From an uncultured Bacteroidales bacterium (GTDB lineage: Bacteria > Bacteroidota > Bacteroidia > Bacteroidales > UBA932): 61,766 bases of DNA. Below, piece after piece: positions 50,830-58,451 of the stretch. Made by a program: the position numbers and the translations under genes. How positions within the stretch are numbered: position 1 is the stretch's first letter; every line of letters starts with the position of its first letter. Under the pieces are notes generated by a model that worked only from the letters and a program-made list of their open reading frames with translations, was not told the DNA's origin and did no database searches. The stretch is from positions 1-61,766 of the forward strand of contig ONDF01000023.1 of the NCBI GenBank assembly GCA_900316525.1. The letters are read 5' to 3'.

Positions 50830-53421
50830 ATGAAACGAATTGATATGCGTACGAGATTCATCCTGTTGGCGGCCGTTGCCGCCGTGCTGGCGGCCTGCGG
50901 GCCGAAGGTCGGTCCCGAACCTGTCGGGAAACGCGTCGATGCGCTGGATGCATCGGCCTGGGACGTCTCCCAGTGGATTTCCGTCGTGAACGCCCCGGAG
51001 CGGGTGATTTCCGCCGAGAACGGGGACCGCGCCGCCGACGGCGCCAGCTGGTTCCTGTCCACCGTGAAAAACGGCAAGAAAGTGACCAGGGCGGTCTGGA
51101 TGACGGCCGGCCTGGGTGTCTACGACCTGTATGTGAACGGCAAGCTGGTCGGCGAGGAAGTCCTGAAGCCGGGCTTCACCCACTTCGCGAAGACGAAGCG
51201 TTCCTTCACCTATGACATCACCGACGCGTTCGTCACGAAGGCGGGGAAGGAGAATGTCCTCTCCGCGCAGGTGACCCCGGGCTGGTGGGCGGACAAGATC
51301 GTATCGTCCAAGCGGGAGTTCACCGGCAAGAAATGCGCTTTCCGGAGTGCCCTGGAGCTCACGTATGCCGATGGCACCACCGAGCGGTTCGGCACGGACA
51401 CGGAACACTGGACGGCCGGCATCGCGGGTCCGGTGAAGCACGCCGCCATCTTCGACGGCGAGGAGTATGACGCCCGGGAACTGCCCGGCTTCGCCACGCC
51501 TGAGAAGCTTTCCACGCCGGAGGTGAACACGGAGTTCGCCGGCGAGATCCTTCCTTCCGCCGGCGCCGAGATCTATCAGCGCCACGACCTGGCCCTGAAG
51601 CCGGTCAAGACCTATGTCTGGGAAGGCGTGACCGGGGAGGTCGCTTCCGAGAACAAGGAGGAAGTGGAATACGGCAAGGTCGTCATCAAGCAGGAATATG
51701 CCGCCGGCGAGCCCGTCACCCTGAAGCCGGGCGAGACCCTGGTCGTGGACTTCGGCCAGAACGCGGCCGCTGTCCCTTCCTTCGTCTTCCAGGCGAAGGA
51801 GGGAACCGAGCTCGTCTGCCGGCCTTCCGAAATCCTGAATGACGGCAACGGCGCCGAGCGCCGCGGCATGGACGGCCCCGAGGGCTCGACGCACCGGCGG
51901 AACCTGCGCGTGAAGCCGAACGAGATCTGGCTCACCTATACCTTCGGTCCGGCCGAAGGCCCCGTTTCCTTCATCCCGCGCTGCACGTTCTACGGCTACC
52001 GCTTCATCTCGGTGACCGTCACCGACGAGGTCAAGATCCTGTCCATGGAGTCCGTCCCGGTCACCTCCATCGCTCAGAACTTGGAAACCGGAACGATCGT
52101 CACGGGCAACGAGGACATCAACAAGCTGATTTCCAATACGCGCTGGGGCCAGCTGTCCAACTACCTCTCCGTCCCGACGGACTGCCCGCAGCGCAACGAG
52201 CGCCTGGGCTGGATGGCCGACACGCAGGTCTTCACCGAGACCGGCACCTTCTTCGCGAACACCGACGCCTTCTTCCACAAATGGACCCGGGACGTCCGGG
52301 ATTCCCAGAGCGAGACGGGCGGATTCCCGGGTGTTTCCCCCACGGCGCAGTACGGTGGCGAAATGATGCGCCTCGGCTGGGCCGATGCCGGCGTGATCGT
52401 CCCCTGGACCGTCTGGAAGCAGTTCGGCGACAAGGAGATCGTGGCCGAGAACTGGGCGGCGATGGAGAAGTTCATGGCGCACGTGTATGAGACCAAGTAC
52501 GACCATGCCGCCCTCCGCAGCGAGAACGGCAACTACAACTGGGCCGACTGGGTGGGCTACGAACCCCTGGAGAGTTGCAGCGGGCGGGCCTTCGAGACCC
52601 CGGAAACCCGCCGCCAGGCCGAGGAGTACTGGAGCTACCTGGGCGCCTGCTACTGGGCCATCGACGCCGGGATGATGCGCGACATGGCGCTCGCCACCGG
52701 CCGGGACGCCGCCAAGTACCAGGCGATGGAGGACGAGGCCAAGGACTACATCCGCACGCGTTTCCTGCGTCCCGACGGCACCTTCAAGCTGGCCATCCTG
52801 AACACCATGCAGACCCCGGCCCTGTTCGCCCTGAAGAACGGCCTCGTGGACGGCAAGGCGAAGGAGGCGATGCTCGCGCGGCTCCGCAAGAACTTCGCGG
52901 ACCACGGCAACTGCCTCCAGACCGGCTTCCTGGGTACCTCCATCCTGATGCAGACGCTCACGGACTACGGTCTCTCGGACATCGCCTACGAGCTCCTCTT
53001 CCAGCGGAAGAATCCGAGCTGGCTGTATTCCGTGGACAACGGGGCCACAACCATCTGGGAGCGCTGGAACAGCTATATGGCGAGCGAGGGCATGGGCCCC
53101 AGCGGCATGAACAGCTTCAACCACTACGCCTACGGCTGCGTGTGCGAGTGGATCTGGGAAACCGCCGCCGGCATCGCCGCGGACCCGATGGCGCCCGGCT
53201 TCCGGCACATCGTGATGAAACCGGTCCCGGACAAGCGCCTGGGAAGCCTGGACGCCTCCTTCCAGTCCGCCGCCGGCCTTATCAAGAGCAGCTGGAAGTA
53301 CGAAGGTGACACCTGGACGTGGACCTTCACGGTCCCGGAGGGCGCCACCGCCACCGTCACCTTGCCGGGCGAGAAGGAATCCAAGGATTACGAAGCCGGG
53401 ACGTATACGGTTGTAAAATAG
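50830..53421 (+). CDS. GH78 alpha-L-rhamnosidase lipoprotein (copy 2)
   Basis: 863 residues; the start may be 50830 or the second Met at 50845, both leaving a lipoprotein signal ending VLAAC. N-terminal jelly-roll domains about 40-420 (GLGVYDLYVNGKLVGEEVLK; VDFGQNAAAVPSFVFQAKEG). The catalytic barrel has the canonical DCPQRNERLGWMADTQVFTE near residue 450 and later NWADWVGYEPLESC and NGATTIWERWNSYMASEGMG. A C-terminal beta domain follows. It closes the Gfo/Idh operon and probably trims rhamnose from the substrate of that pathway. Confidence 0.94.
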   Translation: MKRIDMRTRFILLAAVAAVLAACGPKVGPEPVGKRVDALDASAWDVSQWISVVNAPERVISAENGDRAADGASWFLSTVKNGKKVTRAVWMTAGLGVYDLYVNGKLVGEEVLKPGFTHFAKTKRSFTYDITDAFVTKAGKENVLSAQVTPGWWADKIVSSKREFTGKKCAFRSALELTYADGTTERFGTDTEHWTAGIAGPVKHAAIFDGEEYDARELPGFATPEKLSTPEVNTEFAGEILPSAGAEIYQRHDLALKPVKTYVWEGVTGEVASENKEEVEYGKVVIKQEYAAGEPVTLKPGETLVVDFGQNAAAVPSFVFQAKEGTELVCRPSEILNDGNGAERRGMDGPEGSTHRRNLRVKPNEIWLTYTFGPAEGPVSFIPRCTFYGYRFISVTVTDEVKILSMESVPVTSIAQNLETGTIVTGNEDINKLISNTRWGQLSNYLSVPTDCPQRNERLGWMADTQVFTETGTFFANTDAFFHKWTRDVRDSQSETGGFPGVSPTAQYGGEMMRLGWADAGVIVPWTVWKQFGDKEIVAENWAAMEKFMAHVYETKYDHAALRSENGNYNWADWVGYEPLESCSGRAFETPETRRQAEEYWSYLGACYWAIDAGMMRDMALATGRDAAKYQAMEDEAKDYIRTRFLRPDGTFKLAILNTMQTPALFALKNGLVDGKAKEAMLARLRKNFADHGNCLQTGFLGTSILMQTLTDYGLSDIAYELLFQRKNPSWLYSVDNGATTIWERWNSYMASEGMGPSGMNSFNHYAYGCVCEWIWETAAGIAADPMAPGFRHIVMKPVPDKRLGSLDASFQSAAGLIKSSWKYEGDTWTWTFTVPEGATATVTLPGEKESKDYEAGTYTVVK

Positions 53422-53433
53422 GACGGGAAATCG

Positions 53434-53441
53434 TATATTTG
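53434..53441 (+). promoter_or_regulatory. Promoter -7 element of the alarmone/partner-switch operon
   Basis: TATATTTG (TAnnTTTG), 21 bases before the ATG at 53463 and 12 bases after the GH78 stop. No other promoter of this type was found within the next seven genes. Confidence 0.6.
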
Positions 53442-53462
53442 CCTGATTAGATTGACGCGACC

Positions 53463-54533
53463 ATGGCAGACCCTTGCAGACTCGACCCCCACGCGGAAGC
53501 GATCCTGAGAGAATACCGGGAACAGCATCCTGTCTTCGAAAAGATGCAGGCGACGATCCCGGCGCGGGTCCGCGCCCTCCTGGACGAGGCGGGCATCGTC
53601 GTCGCGTCCATCGAGAGCCGGATCAAGGAGGAAGGCTCCCTGGCCGGCAAGCTGGAGCTGAAGGGCGGGAAGTACGCTTCCCTGGCGGACATCACCGACA
53701 TCTTCGGCATGCGGATCATCACCTTCTACACGGATGACGTGGACAAGGTCGCATCGGCCGTGGACCGTCTCTTCGAGGTGGACTGGGAGAACTCCGTGGA
53801 CAAGCGCAAGCTCCTCGAGGTGGACAGCTTCGGTTACCTGTCCCTGCACTATATCTGCCGGGATCCGGAATTCCCGTACCGCTTCGAGGTGCAGATGCGC
53901 ACCATCCTGCAGCATGCCTGGGCCAACATGAACCATGACACCGGCTACAAGTCGGGGGTCGAGGTGCCGATGGAGTACAGCCGCAACATGAACCGCCTGG
54001 CGGGCATGCTGGAGCTGGTGGACGAGCAGTTCAGCCGGATCCGCACGGAAATCAACGATTACCGGCGCCAGGTGCAGTCCCTGGTGGCTTCCGGCCGGCT
54101 GGAGGAAGTCCCCCTGGACGGCGACAGCTACCGCAGTTTCCTCCAGCTGCGTCCGTTCGACCCGCTGAACCGGCGGATCGCCTCCGTGAACCAGGCGGAG
54201 ATCCAGGAAGTCACCCTGATGCCGTTCCTGGCCGTCTTCAAGACCCTCGGCCTGAAAACCCTGGGCGACGTGGCGGGTCTCATCAAGGACTACGGGGACG
54301 CCGCGTACCAGATCGCCTGCTACCAGATCGGCCTGACGGACCTGGACATCCTGGCTTCTTCCGTGGGACCGCAGAACCTCTGCCTCGCCTATCTGCTGAA
54401 GAAAGGCGGCGGCCGCGCCGGCATCCGCCTGATGCTGGACACGCTCAACGGCCCTTCCGAGAGCAACGACATGATGGCCGAGTACATCCTGGCCCAGGCC
54501 GACGACTTTTCTTTCATGCATACGAAGGATTGA
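53463..54533 (+). CDS. Stand-alone (p)ppGpp synthetase-domain protein (RelA/SpoT synthetase family)
   Basis: 356 residues, no HD, TGS or ACT domain. RelA_SpoT synthetase domain about 40-190: VASIESRIKEEGSLAGKL, ADITDIFGMRIITFYTDDVD, EVDSFGYLSLHYIC, and FEVQMRTILQHAWANMNHDT with the catalytic Glu and RxxxQHAWA. These should transfer pyrophosphate from ATP to GDP or GTP. The last 150 residues are an extra helical domain of unknown role (MPFLAVFKTLGLKTLGDVAG). It is first in an operon and lies 2 bases from a stand-alone HD gene. Confidence 0.88.
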   Translation: MADPCRLDPHAEAILREYREQHPVFEKMQATIPARVRALLDEAGIVVASIESRIKEEGSLAGKLELKGGKYASLADITDIFGMRIITFYTDDVDKVASAVDRLFEVDWENSVDKRKLLEVDSFGYLSLHYICRDPEFPYRFEVQMRTILQHAWANMNHDTGYKSGVEVPMEYSRNMNRLAGMLELVDEQFSRIRTEINDYRRQVQSLVASGRLEEVPLDGDSYRSFLQLRPFDPLNRRIASVNQAEIQEVTLMPFLAVFKTLGLKTLGDVAGLIKDYGDAAYQIACYQIGLTDLDILASSVGPQNLCLAYLLKKGGGRAGIRLMLDTLNGPSESNDMMAEYILAQADDFSFMHTKD

Positions 54534-54535
54534 CG

Positions 54536-55102
54536 ATGGAAAAACAGATGGATACCTCTCTGCTGGACCGGGCGATCCGTTTCGCCGTCGCGGCCCATGC
54601 CGGCGTGGAACGGCGGGGGAAAGGCTTCCCGTATATCGTCCATCCCATGGAGGCGATGGCGATTGCCGCCACGATGACCGCCGACCAGGAGATCCTGGCC
54701 GCGGCCGCCCTGCACGATGTCGTGGAGGATACGGAAGTGACCCTGGACGACCTCCGGGCCCAGTTCGGCGACCGCGTCGCGCGGCTCGTGGACACGGAAA
54801 GCGACCATTTCAAGGAAGGGCTGGACTGGCGCAGCCGGAAAGAGGATTCGCTCCGGCGGCTCAAGGAGGCCACCCGTGACGAGAAGATTGTCGCCCTCGG
54901 CGACAAGCTGTCCAACATGCGGGCCATCGCCCGGGACTATACTTCGGAGGGAGAGGTCTTCTGGGACCGCTTCCGGGTCAAGGAGAAATCCGTCCACGGT
55001 TGGCGGTACCACGCCTTGCTGGACGCCTTCTCGGACCTTTCCGATACCTATGCGTACCAGGAATTCGACTTCCTGGTGAACCGGATTTTCCCCGCAGACT
55101 GA
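54536..55102 (+). CDS. Stand-alone HD-domain protein, MESH1/SpoT-hydrolase-like
   Basis: 188 residues from ATG at 54536; an in-frame TTG at 54530 is rejected. The HD motifs of (p)ppGpp hydrolases are in order: GVERRGKGFPYIVHPMEAMA (His), AAALHDVVEDTEVTLDDLRA (HD...ED), and EKIVALGDKLSNMRAIARDY (LxDKxxNxR). No synthetase domain is attached. With the preceding gene it forms a split RelA/SpoT pair, the inferred job being to remove the alarmone made by the neighbour. Confidence 0.88.
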   Translation: MEKQMDTSLLDRAIRFAVAAHAGVERRGKGFPYIVHPMEAMAIAATMTADQEILAAAALHDVVEDTEVTLDDLRAQFGDRVARLVDTESDHFKEGLDWRSRKEDSLRRLKEATRDEKIVALGDKLSNMRAIARDYTSEGEVFWDRFRVKEKSVHGWRYHALLDAFSDLSDTYAYQEFDFLVNRIFPAD

Positions 55103-55106
55103 GCCG

Positions 55107-55949
55107 ATGGATACCTTGGAAGCGATACGGATCGACCTGGCGGATTACGAGTACGCGGGCGAAGGGGCCAACGGGGTGAGCTACAACCACCGTTCCGACC
55201 CCGACGTGATGCTGAAACTGTACCGGCCGGGCATGGTCACGCAGCCGCTGGACGAGATGCGGATCGCCCGGAAGGTGTTCGAGGCCGGCATTCCGACGCC
55301 GGAACCCGGCGACTACGTGACGGACGGGGAGCGCTTCGGCGTCCGTTTCCGCCGCATCCGCGACAAGGTGTCGTACGCCCGCGCCGTGGGCGACCATCCC
55401 GAGGAGGTGGGCCGCTATGCGGAGGAATTCGCCCAAATGTGCCGCGGACTGCACGCCACGCATGTGGACACGGCCCTTTTCGAGTGCGCGAAAGACCGCT
55501 ATGCCCGTCAGCTCGCTGACAATCCTTTCTTCTCTCCGGCCGAGAAAGACCGGCTCCTCCGGTTCATCCAGGATGCGCCGGACACCGATACCGCCATCCA
55601 TGGCGATCTCCAGTTCGGCAATGCCATCTTCGCCGGCGATGCGCGCTATTTCATCGACCTGGGCGACTTCTGCTACGGCTATCCGCTGTTCGACGTGGGC
55701 ATGGTCTATTGCACCGCGTTCCTCAGCGAGCCGGACTTTGTCAAGGAGGCTTTCCATATGGAACCGGGGACGGCCCTCCGCTTCTGGCAGGCCTTCGCGC
55801 CGGTCTATTTCGGGACGGACCGGCCGCTCCGGGACATCGAGTCCGAGGTGCGGCCCTTCGCCGGCCTCAAGACCATCATCGTGGAACGGGACATGGGCCG
55901 TCCGATGCCCACGCTCCGCGCAGCCTTGACCTCCATCCTCCAACCTTGA
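55107..55949 (+). CDS. Small kinase-fold protein (TIGR02172/APH-like)
   Basis: 280 residues, cytosolic. A protein-kinase-like/aminoglycoside phosphotransferase fold: nucleotide-binding start YEYAGEGANGVSYNHRSDPD, MLKLYRP (the ATP Lys), catalytic loop AIHGDLQFGNAIFAG and metal site YFIDLGDFCYGYPLFD. It resembles the TIGR02172 group, whose substrates are unknown. It sits 4 bases after the HD gene and 7 before the SpoIIE switch gene, so it may phosphorylate a component of that pathway; that is inference. Confidence 0.8.
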   Translation: MDTLEAIRIDLADYEYAGEGANGVSYNHRSDPDVMLKLYRPGMVTQPLDEMRIARKVFEAGIPTPEPGDYVTDGERFGVRFRRIRDKVSYARAVGDHPEEVGRYAEEFAQMCRGLHATHVDTALFECAKDRYARQLADNPFFSPAEKDRLLRFIQDAPDTDTAIHGDLQFGNAIFAGDARYFIDLGDFCYGYPLFDVGMVYCTAFLSEPDFVKEAFHMEPGTALRFWQAFAPVYFGTDRPLRDIESEVRPFAGLKTIIVERDMGRPMPTLRAALTSILQP

Positions 55950-55956
55950 CGGAAGT

Positions 55957-58143
55957 ATGGCGAAACTCAGTGGGAATAAGATGGGATATGGCTTCCAGGC
56001 CATCGTGACGGTGATCGTCGCGCTGGCGACTCTGGAAGCGACCACCCTGCTCCAGTACTTTTCCTCGCGGAAAGCGATGCAGGAGGAGGCGACACGCCGG
56101 GCGGAAGACCAGCTGGAAGCCACCAACCTCCTGATCTGCGACGTGCTGGACCAGGTGGAAACCGCCGTGCACAACAATGTCTGGCCGGTGCGCAAGACGC
56201 TGGCGGCTCCCGACAGCCTCTGGTCCCTGGTACGCCGCATCGTAGAGTGCAATCCGTCCGTTTCCGGCTCCGCCATCGCCCTTACGGAAAACTATTTCCC
56301 GCAGAAAGGGCGGCTGTTTTCCCCCTATGCCTTGCGGGACGGGAACCGGATCGACACCCTCAATCTGGGCCGGGAGTCCTATGGCTATCCCGAGAAGGAA
56401 TGGTATGTCAAGCCGCTCGAAACCGGCGAGGGATACTGGTCCGAGCCTTACTATGACACGGGCGGCGGCGAGATGCTGATGACCACCTATTCGATCCCTG
56501 TGACGGATTCGAAAGGCCGGGTCGCGGCCGTGCTGACCGCCGACGTCTCCCTGGACTGGCTCACCGACATGGTGGGCAACATCGACGTGTATCCCGAGGC
56601 GTTCAGCGCCCTGATCAGCCGCACGGGCAAGCTCATGGTCTGTCCCGCGCCGGCCCTGGTGATGAAGAAGACGGTCCAGGAAGTGGCGGCGGACCTCGCG
56701 GATTCCACGACGGTCCGGGACATCGGCCTGGCCATGCTGGCGGGCGAGGAGGGGAGCCGGCAGGTGATGTACAACGGAGAGAAGGAGTACGTGTTCTACG
56801 CGCCGATCGACCGGGCGAACTGGTCCATGGCCATCGTCATCCCGCAGAAGGAGATCTACGGGGACATCCAGCGCGTTGGGCTCCTGGTCATCCTGCTGCA
56901 GGTCCTCGGCCTCCTGGTGATGAGCGTGATCCTGTATACCTCCGTGAAGAACCAGCTCCAGTTTCGGGAAGTGTCCGAGAAGAAGAGCCGCATCGACAGT
57001 GAGCTCCGGATCGCCCAGGACATCCAGATGTCCATGATCCCGAAGGCCTTGCAGGCGGATACCGAGCAGGTCGACATCGACATGTCCGGGATCGTCGTCC
57101 CGGCCAAGGAGGTGGGCGGCGACCTGTATGACTACTATGTCCGGGACGGGTACCTTTTCTTCTGCATCGGCGACGTGAGCGGGAAAGGCGTGCCGGCCGC
57201 GCTCGTGATGTCCGTCACACGCAGCCTTTTCCGGTCGGTTTCCGCCCATGAGAAGAGCCCGCATCGGATCGTCAGCACGATGAACGAGTCCCTGGCGGAC
57301 ATGAACGAGAACGACATGTTCGTCACCTTCTTCCTGGGGGTGCTCGATCTTTCGGACGGGCATCTGCGCTATTGCAACGCCGGCCACAACGCGCCGGTCC
57401 GCCTGGGATCCGGAGGCGGCGGATTCCTGGACGTCGTTCCCAATCTTCCGCTCGGGGTCATGCCGGGCATGCAGTATGAAGAGCAGGAAACCACCTTCTC
57501 CTGCGGGGAGGGCCTCTTCCTGTACACCGACGGACTTACGGAAGCGGAGAATGTCCGCCATCAGCTGTTCGGCACCGAGAAGATGCTGGAGAAGGTCCGG
57601 GACGCCGGCGGGAAGCCCGCTGAGGAACTGGTGGAGACGGTGAAGGACGCCGTGAAATCCCATATTCAGGATTGCGAACCCAGCGATGACCTGACGATGC
57701 TGGTCGTCCGTTATACGAACCCGTCCTTGTCCGACGCTTGGGAGCGGCGTGTGACGCTGCGGGAAGTGTCCGAGATCCCCAGGCTGCAGCGCTTCATGCA
57801 GGCCGTCTCCGAACATGCCGACCTGGACCATGCGCTGTCGCTGAACCTGAACCTGGCCCTGGAAGAAGCCGTCTCCAACGTGCTTCTCTATGCGTATCCG
57901 GACGCGGCCGACAAGAAGGTGGACATCAAGGCGGTGGTCCTGGAAGACCGGGTCGATTTCACGGTCTCCGACAGCGGCGTCCCCTTCGACCCGACGGCCA
58001 AGGCCGACCCCGACCTCTCGGCCGACTTGAAAGACCGTCCCATCGGGGGACTGGGCATCTTCCTGGTCAAGCGGATCATGGACGCCGTGTCCTACCGCCG
58101 GGAAGACGGCAAGAATATCCTGTCAATGACAAAAAAACGATAA
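55957..58143 (+). CDS. dCache sensor - SpoIIE phosphatase - HATPase kinase switch protein
   Basis: 728 residues. Membrane segment about 12-33, an extracytoplasmic dCache-like sensor about 40-300 (SGSAIALTENYFPQKGRLFS; EKEWYVKPLETGEGYWSEPY), a second membrane segment about 306-330. Then a SpoIIE/PP2C domain about 350-590 (VVPAKEVGGDLYDYY, GDVSGKGVPAALVM, YTDGLTEAEN, PSDDLTMLVV) and a C-terminal RsbW-like ATPase about 600-725 (NLALEEAVSNVLLYAY, DSGVPFDP, GGLGIFLVKRIMD). One protein thus carries both the phosphatase and the kinase expected to act on the STAS protein encoded 2 bases downstream. Confidence 0.92.
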   Translation: MAKLSGNKMGYGFQAIVTVIVALATLEATTLLQYFSSRKAMQEEATRRAEDQLEATNLLICDVLDQVETAVHNNVWPVRKTLAAPDSLWSLVRRIVECNPSVSGSAIALTENYFPQKGRLFSPYALRDGNRIDTLNLGRESYGYPEKEWYVKPLETGEGYWSEPYYDTGGGEMLMTTYSIPVTDSKGRVAAVLTADVSLDWLTDMVGNIDVYPEAFSALISRTGKLMVCPAPALVMKKTVQEVAADLADSTTVRDIGLAMLAGEEGSRQVMYNGEKEYVFYAPIDRANWSMAIVIPQKEIYGDIQRVGLLVILLQVLGLLVMSVILYTSVKNQLQFREVSEKKSRIDSELRIAQDIQMSMIPKALQADTEQVDIDMSGIVVPAKEVGGDLYDYYVRDGYLFFCIGDVSGKGVPAALVMSVTRSLFRSVSAHEKSPHRIVSTMNESLADMNENDMFVTFFLGVLDLSDGHLRYCNAGHNAPVRLGSGGGGFLDVVPNLPLGVMPGMQYEEQETTFSCGEGLFLYTDGLTEAENVRHQLFGTEKMLEKVRDAGGKPAEELVETVKDAVKSHIQDCEPSDDLTMLVVRYTNPSLSDAWERRVTLREVSEIPRLQRFMQAVSEHADLDHALSLNLNLALEEAVSNVLLYAYPDAADKKVDIKAVVLEDRVDFTVSDSGVPFDPTAKADPDLSADLKDRPIGGLGIFLVKRIMDAVSYRREDGKNILSMTKKR

Positions 58144-58145
58144 TC

Positions 58146-58448
58146 ATGGAAGTTTTCATCACTGAATCCGAAGGAACGATCACGGCCCGTCTGGTGGGCC
58201 GGCTGGACACGCCCGCCGCGGCGGAGGTCACCCAGGAAATCCAGCCCTTGCTGGACCATGCCGGGGAAACGATCGTCCTCGACTGCTCGGAAATGGCGTA
58301 CATCAGCAGCTCCGGTCTCCGCATCTTCCTCACGATCCGGAAGGCGGCGTCCGCGGCGGGCGGACACGTCGTCATCCAGGGCCTTTCGAACGAGATCCGG
58401 CAGGTCTTCATGATGACCGGGTTCCTCCAGCTCTTCGAAATCGAATAG
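58146..58448 (+). CDS. STAS-domain anti-sigma-factor-antagonist-like protein
   Basis: 100 residues. A single STAS domain: ITARLVGRLDTPAAAEVTQE, then IVLDCSEMAYISSSGLRIFL with the phosphorylatable Ser in SSSGLR. In RsbV/SpoIIAA systems this Ser is phosphorylated by the RsbW/SpoIIAB kinase and cleared by a PP2C/SpoIIE phosphatase; both activities appear to be fused in the gene upstream. The downstream effector is not evident, since no sigma-B-type factor is encoded here. Confidence 0.92.
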   Translation: MEVFITESEGTITARLVGRLDTPAAAEVTQEIQPLLDHAGETIVLDCSEMAYISSSGLRIFLTIRKAASAAGGHVVIQGLSNEIRQVFMMTGFLQLFEIE

Positions 58449-58451
58449 CCG

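Noticed and set aside
39211..53421. Polysaccharide utilisation locus
   Set aside because: Glycoside hydrolases are present, but no SusC/SusD pair, ECF or hybrid two-component regulator was found, so it is not called a PUL.
53463..55102. Toxin-antitoxin pair of the toxSAS type for the synthetase and HD genes
   Set aside because: The HD protein would suit as antitoxin, but the synthetase has an extra C-terminal domain and the genes lie in a larger regulatory operon; a signalling role is preferred without ruling this out.
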